Shown piece after piece: positions 60,080 through 64,000 of a DNA stretch of 64,000 nucleotides (within the stretch, counting starts at the first letter, position 1; the number at the start of each line of letters is the position of its first letter). The stretch is from Triatoma infestans. Lineage: Eukaryota > Arthropoda > Insecta > Hemiptera > Reduviidae. The position numbers and the translations under genes were made by a program. The stretch covers positions 124,001 through 188,000 of the forward strand of contig JAAEAF010001077.1 in the NCBI GenBank assembly GCA_011037195.1, written 5' to 3'. Below the pieces are notes generated by a model. It was not told the origin of the DNA. It saw only the letters and a program-made list of their open reading frames with translations, and ran no database searches.

Positions 60080-61340
60080 ACATTGATTACGATTATTTCG
60101 TTAAAACTTGAGATTTCAACCTAAATGGCAGATTCCTTGAAAACCCTAAAATCAGTTTCTTTTTCGGAAAAAACATGAAATAAAAGCTATAGAATTTTAG
60201 CTGTATTCCAGATTTAAAGAAAATCGAAAATCATTGCAGCCGTTTTCGAGAAAATAAAAAAAAAACAAAAACCCAAAAACCACTTCTGGAAATGAAAACC
60301 ATTTCCGGTTATAACAGATTTTCCTCAAATTTGAAATTCTAGCGATGCTTCTAATTTATATTAATATTATACAGATGGTAGAACCATTCTTTATACTTGA
60401 AATAAAAACAAAATGTTACTGTTGCTTCAGAACCCCTTCCCCCCAAATCACATGTCAGATGCGGTGACATTACGAACACAAAACGGAATACCAAATCTGA
60501 CTTTTCTGCGATTTTTCTTTTTCAGATATTTATGAGTTAAAACACACACACACACACACACACATTCTCTCTCTCTCTCTCTCTCTCTCTCCCCGACCAT
60601 TCGCTAAAAAACAATTTTTTCATACTCAGGGAATCTCAAAACATGAATGTGAATTCATGAAAACTGAATTTCGAAAATCTGACACGATTACAATACTTCC
60701 TTTTATAAGTAGTAAGAAACCGGAAAATAAATGTTTAGTTCCCTTCTCCCACCTCAGGTGACAGAACTATAATACACTGAAGCGGCACACTAGAAGAAAG
60801 CTTAACGACATGGAGCTCCCAAACCTTCTCTGAAACAATGTTTTTGGAAAACATTTGCGCGAATAAAATTTAAAAATTATAGGTACATGCGAGTGAAGTA
60901 TAAGCAAACTTGGTAAATTTACTTTCTCTTTCTGAAAACTTCTCGAAATTAAGTTTCTCACCGGAAGTGAAGTTTTGAGAGCGTCTGAGTCCGAAAAAAA
61001 TGTTTTTACCGAATGGTCTGTATGTGTGCGTCATTGCACGTAACTCTACCCACACACACACACACACACACACAAAAGGCCCCTACTACTACATTTACCT
61101 GAAACATTTTTCCAAGAAAAAATTGATTTCTGGGATATTGTAGAACTGCGGCAACGTTAAGCTTTTTTTCTAACGTGTCGCTTTCAAAAATATACGATTC
61201 AATCACCTATTTAAGAATGTAAACAATGTGAGTACATTTAAAGCATTGTTAAAATTCAATTTTGAAGAAAATCGGTAGGCCGGAAGTTGTGACTCAATTA
61301 GAATAGGTTTTTTGCATGATTTCTCGAACAACATTTTTCT
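60080..61340. repeat. Dispersed repeat fragments beside the Tribbles exon
   Basis: A reverse piece at about 60080-60725 (CA tract 60540-60566 followed by a TC run to about 60592) and a mixed piece at about 60880-61340 (CACCGGAAGTG at 60959, CA tract 61047-61074). They come to about 250 bp of the exon. Confidence 0.6.
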
Positions 61341-61584
61341 TAAATTTCAAGTCTAACGAGAGTAACCTTGATGATGTCAATAGTGGCCTTCCAGTTTGAA
61401 TTCCACCAAGGAGACGAAGGCATCATTCACTCAAATATTCAGATTCCTGCTGACCATTTTAAATATATCTTTTTAGCAGAATAAGTAAGTGAAGGCCCAA
61501 CTAATTAACGAAATGAATGATTACTGATAGCGCTTATAATAGAACATTAACAGAAATAGCAAGAATAACCAAAACGCTACCAAC

Positions 61585-61874
61585 CTTGAAGGGTTTGAGA
61601 AGACAAACTTCCTTAATTTGAGATCCCGCAGTACCACTCCTTGTTCGTGGCACTGTTTGACCGTCTCGGCCACCTGGCGGAACAGTCGTTTAGCTTCTGA
61701 TTCCCTCAGCCTCTTCCTTTGTCTTACATATGAATGTAGATCACCATATGAATCTGGGAATACTAGATACATGAACTCCTCGCCCAGCACTACTTCATGC
61801 AATGAATTGATCCTTGGATGTCCATCCAAACGGAAATGTGCGGTGACCAAACTAATACAATCTCGGCCGACAAC
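61585..61874 (-). CDS. trbl: Tribbles pseudokinase, one internal exon
   Basis: Exon of 290 bases (acceptor TTTTTGAACAG, donor GTTGGT), open in phase 0 and ending after two bases of a codon. It reads GDLHSYVRQRKRLRESEAKR and VLRDLKLRKFVFS, hallmarks of Tribbles: RDLKLRK replaces the active-kinase HRDLKxxN loop. Tribbles proteins bind MAPKKs and the COP1 ligase and direct degradation of targets such as C/EBP or String. Only the N- to mid-lobe part is here. The LESLED, pseudo-DFG and COP1 tail exons should lie at lower coordinates but are not visible; the first exon should lie toward or past 64 kb. Confidence 0.92.
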
Positions 61875-62149
61875 CTGTTCAAAAACAAAAAACAAAAGGT
61901 TAATCACTTTATTACTCATAAAAATGTCATTCGAATTATTGATATATTCAGTATTCACTTAATAAGCACTCAATAATATGAAGATTATTCTACCAGAATC
62001 ATTGAAAAAAAGTGATATTTTCAATCTCTGTTGAGTAGGAAAGTTCTTACGCACTAGAGATTAAAAGTCCATCACAATGCTGCCAACTTACAATTAAACA
62101 AATTTGGCGATATGATTATAATTGCTAAAGTTCCTGTATACTAGTTGAA

Positions 62150-62810
62150 CAACACCTCGGCTAACTTAATGACCTAGGCAGTAATAATATGAGTTGATTA
62201 AATGAAATACTTTCTTTGGGAACAGGCATATTGGTGTAGATGGATGAAATGGCCGATATTGGTTTAGAAAAGCATCTTCATGGGGCCGGAACCCATTTTC
62301 AAGGGGATAACAGTCCAGTCTGTCCAAGAAGAACTCAAAAGTGAAGAGAAAGTCAAAACAGTACTGCTCCTCAGCAAAACTCTCCCAGAAATGAGGCAGT
62401 CTAAGAGATTTCTCACCAGCTAAGTGCGGAAAAAAGTTTTAAGACGTGGTCTCAAAAATAGGTTTCCTATGCTAAATAAGTTTCTTCAGCAGGCATTAAA
62501 GTAGATTCAGGATGCACATAAATGAGGTGGTCTTAAAAGCCGACAGTGCCTGCAGATTCTGTGAATATATGGAGAAGTCTAGAACATTCCTATTGAAGGG
62601 ATCATCGCTATCATCCACAAGATTTAGAAGCTTGGATACTTTCCTGGGTATTAGAGGAGATTTCCTCTATAGAACCTTCCCAGATCATGAAATTTTTTAC
62701 AGCAATAGACCTGGAAGGGGTGTTCTAGGTCTCAGGCTGTAGGTTGGGCGCAATATATCTTTCAAGGTCATAGCGCACTAGATCCCTGAAGGAAACATGT
62801 AATTTTGTTT
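62150..62810 (+). pseudogene. LINE RNase H / 3' end remnant
   Basis: It shows AGGCATATTGGTGTAGATGG (cf. the GHVGVDG region), then SACRFCEYMEKSRTFLL and FRSLDTFLG, which align to the CCHC and end of the 45.8-kb element. Stops and gaps throughout. It sits in the presumed intron upstream of the Tribbles exon. Confidence 0.65.
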
Positions 62811-64000
62811 ACATTAACCTAATGTTCTAAAACCTTCCCCTTTCAACAGAAATGTTTCTTTGTTTACTTTTTATTAACTGTAGTAGAAAAAATATAGCAT
62901 GAATTCAAGTGAAAAAAAAGTGGCACTTTACAATTTTGTCAAATAATCTTATACTTGCCTAACAAGAGCACTTTGGGACACACAAGTGTTTTAAATGAGT
63001 TAGAAAAATACTTTATTCCAACATTAAATATTAGATTTACCTGTTCTAAGTGGAAAGTATTACGATTGTTTAGTTTGAAGTGCCTCCCCTGTTTTGAAGT
63101 TAACGACAACGAAAATGGAGTTCTTTGCATGTTGAGTGTGTATGTTTGATCATAATAATTAAACAACGAAAATTCATAGGGATCTAAAACTTGATATTCT
63201 GTGTAGACCACCACCATCGACTGGGACATGAAAATTTTCGGTGCAGTTTCATCAACCGGAAGTGCTACGTAATGAATTTTTTTTTAGTTTTTCTCGAAGG
63301 CATCATAATAGCCCGGCACTTTTAGTTTTTCTCGAAGGCATCATAATAGCCTGTCACTTTTAGTTTTTCTCGAAGGCATCATAATGCCTGTCACTTTTAA
63401 TGTCAACTTTTTTCTAGGAATGATTTAATGTTGTACTGAGATGCAGAGACATTAGCCTTTATAATAACATTTTAGCATAATGTATCACCTGGCGGGAGAT
63501 AAAATTCAATAAAAATTTTCAGCATAACTTTGAGAATTGCAGTAAGAAAAAAATGTCTCAAGAGTGTTTCATTATGTTAACGAACTATATTGATTCTTAG
63601 TTTATCAATATACTAATAAAATTCATAGAGGTAAAAAAAAAAATGTATCAATTTCCCACAATGCATATTATTATTAGAAGAATTTGTTGCATTAATTAAC
63701 ACAGTGTTGCAGAACAAGAAATGAAAAAAAAAAAGAGGGGAGGGATTTTATAATTTTGTAAAAATTAGTTGGCTAAACTGTTGAGTAAGAGCGCAATATT
63801 GCATTATAATAAAATTGATCAATCTAATTGCAGAACTTGCCTGTATTATCAAATGAGGTGCCATTGCACAACATGGGGATTGAGTTGTTGTTATGTACAA
63901 AAATTCTGTTGAAAAAAAATATATTATAGAATCTGAATGAGAGAGGACGGGAAGAGGGAGGAATAGAGAGAGATTGGTCCTTTTTTTTTTATTACTGATA
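62811..64000. other. Right edge, presumed upstream intron or flank of Tribbles
   Basis: AT-rich, with the 38-bp tandem repeat. A dispersed-repeat piece runs about 63230-63590. No first exon of Tribbles was recognised. Confidence 0.45.
63283..63396 (+). repeat. Tandem repeat, three 38-bp units
   Basis: Units start at 63283, 63321 and 63359, with the core TTTTTCTCGAAGGCATCATA. Unit 3 is slightly shortened. The unit comes from the dispersed-repeat body (TTTTTCTCGAA after CCGGAAGTG at 63258). Confidence 0.92.

Noticed and set aside
62939..63229. 96-codon minus-strand frame as Tribbles first exon
   Set aside because: It lacks any Tribbles N-lobe signature and ends in sequence without a fitting donor phase.
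1..64000. CRISPR array, bacterial operons, ribosome-binding sites
   Set aside because: The window is intron-bearing eukaryotic DNA. The tandem and dispersed repeats lack the even repeat-spacer form of CRISPR.

Overview
This is eukaryotic, strongly AT-rich, intron-rich nuclear DNA. The two best-recognised genes are insect-type: a spargel/PGC-1 family coactivator and a Tribbles pseudokinase exon. The repeats are non-LTR retrotransposons with an R1/LOA/Jockey flavour, a mariner remnant, Penelope-type terminal sequences and tRNA-derived SINEs. An insect is the natural reading, perhaps a hemipteran or another hemimetabolous order, but nothing here fixes the species.

Layout. 1-3.6 kb is AT-rich 3' flank with no gene I can support. 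3.6-19.7 kb, minus strand, holds a 17-coding-exon spargel (PGC-1) gene. Every junction can be phased, giving about 845 residues: acidic N-terminus with PsiKxE sites, an LXXLL box (LDTLL), a DHDY HCF-1-type motif, an RS domain, an RRM and the conserved C-terminal helix. Its introns carry foldback repeats, a truncated LINE end with a target-site duplication, and SINEs. 18.7-22.9 kb is the divergent interval between this gene and the next. 22.9-38.0 kb, plus strand, holds a 7-exon gene for a 718-residue coiled-coil protein I do not recognise. Its start region is duplicated 403 bp upstream. Its introns are packed with a dispersed repeat of roughly 1 kb.

38.0-45.8 kb contains dead LINE copies on the minus strand (38.2-39.9 and 43.1-44.6 kb), a jockey-like scrap and Penelope-type pieces. 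45.8-49.6 kb is a nearly intact non-LTR element (endonuclease, reverse transcriptase, RNase H, CCHC knuckle) with one stop and two frameshifts. 49.6-61.5 kb is repeat territory with a mariner remnant (54.6-55.5 kb), SINEs and microsatellites. 61.6-61.9 kb, minus strand, is one Tribbles exon whose other exons I cannot find in the window. 62.1-62.8 kb is another LINE 3' remnant.

The most unusual signals are (1) many short hairpin motifs of the form CTGANGA-stem-GAAAC, two of them with pairing flanks, which resemble the hammerhead ribozyme cores of Penelope-like elements and here sit inside inverted (foldback) copies; (2) a non-coding dispersed family with short inverted ends, an internal period near 270-300 bp and a CA microsatellite at a fixed internal place; (3) symmetric, skippable exons and a possible intron-retention truncation in the spargel gene; and (4) the duplicated translation start of the coiled-coil gene. 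All exon models come from reading splice sites and phase by eye, with no transcript or database evidence.
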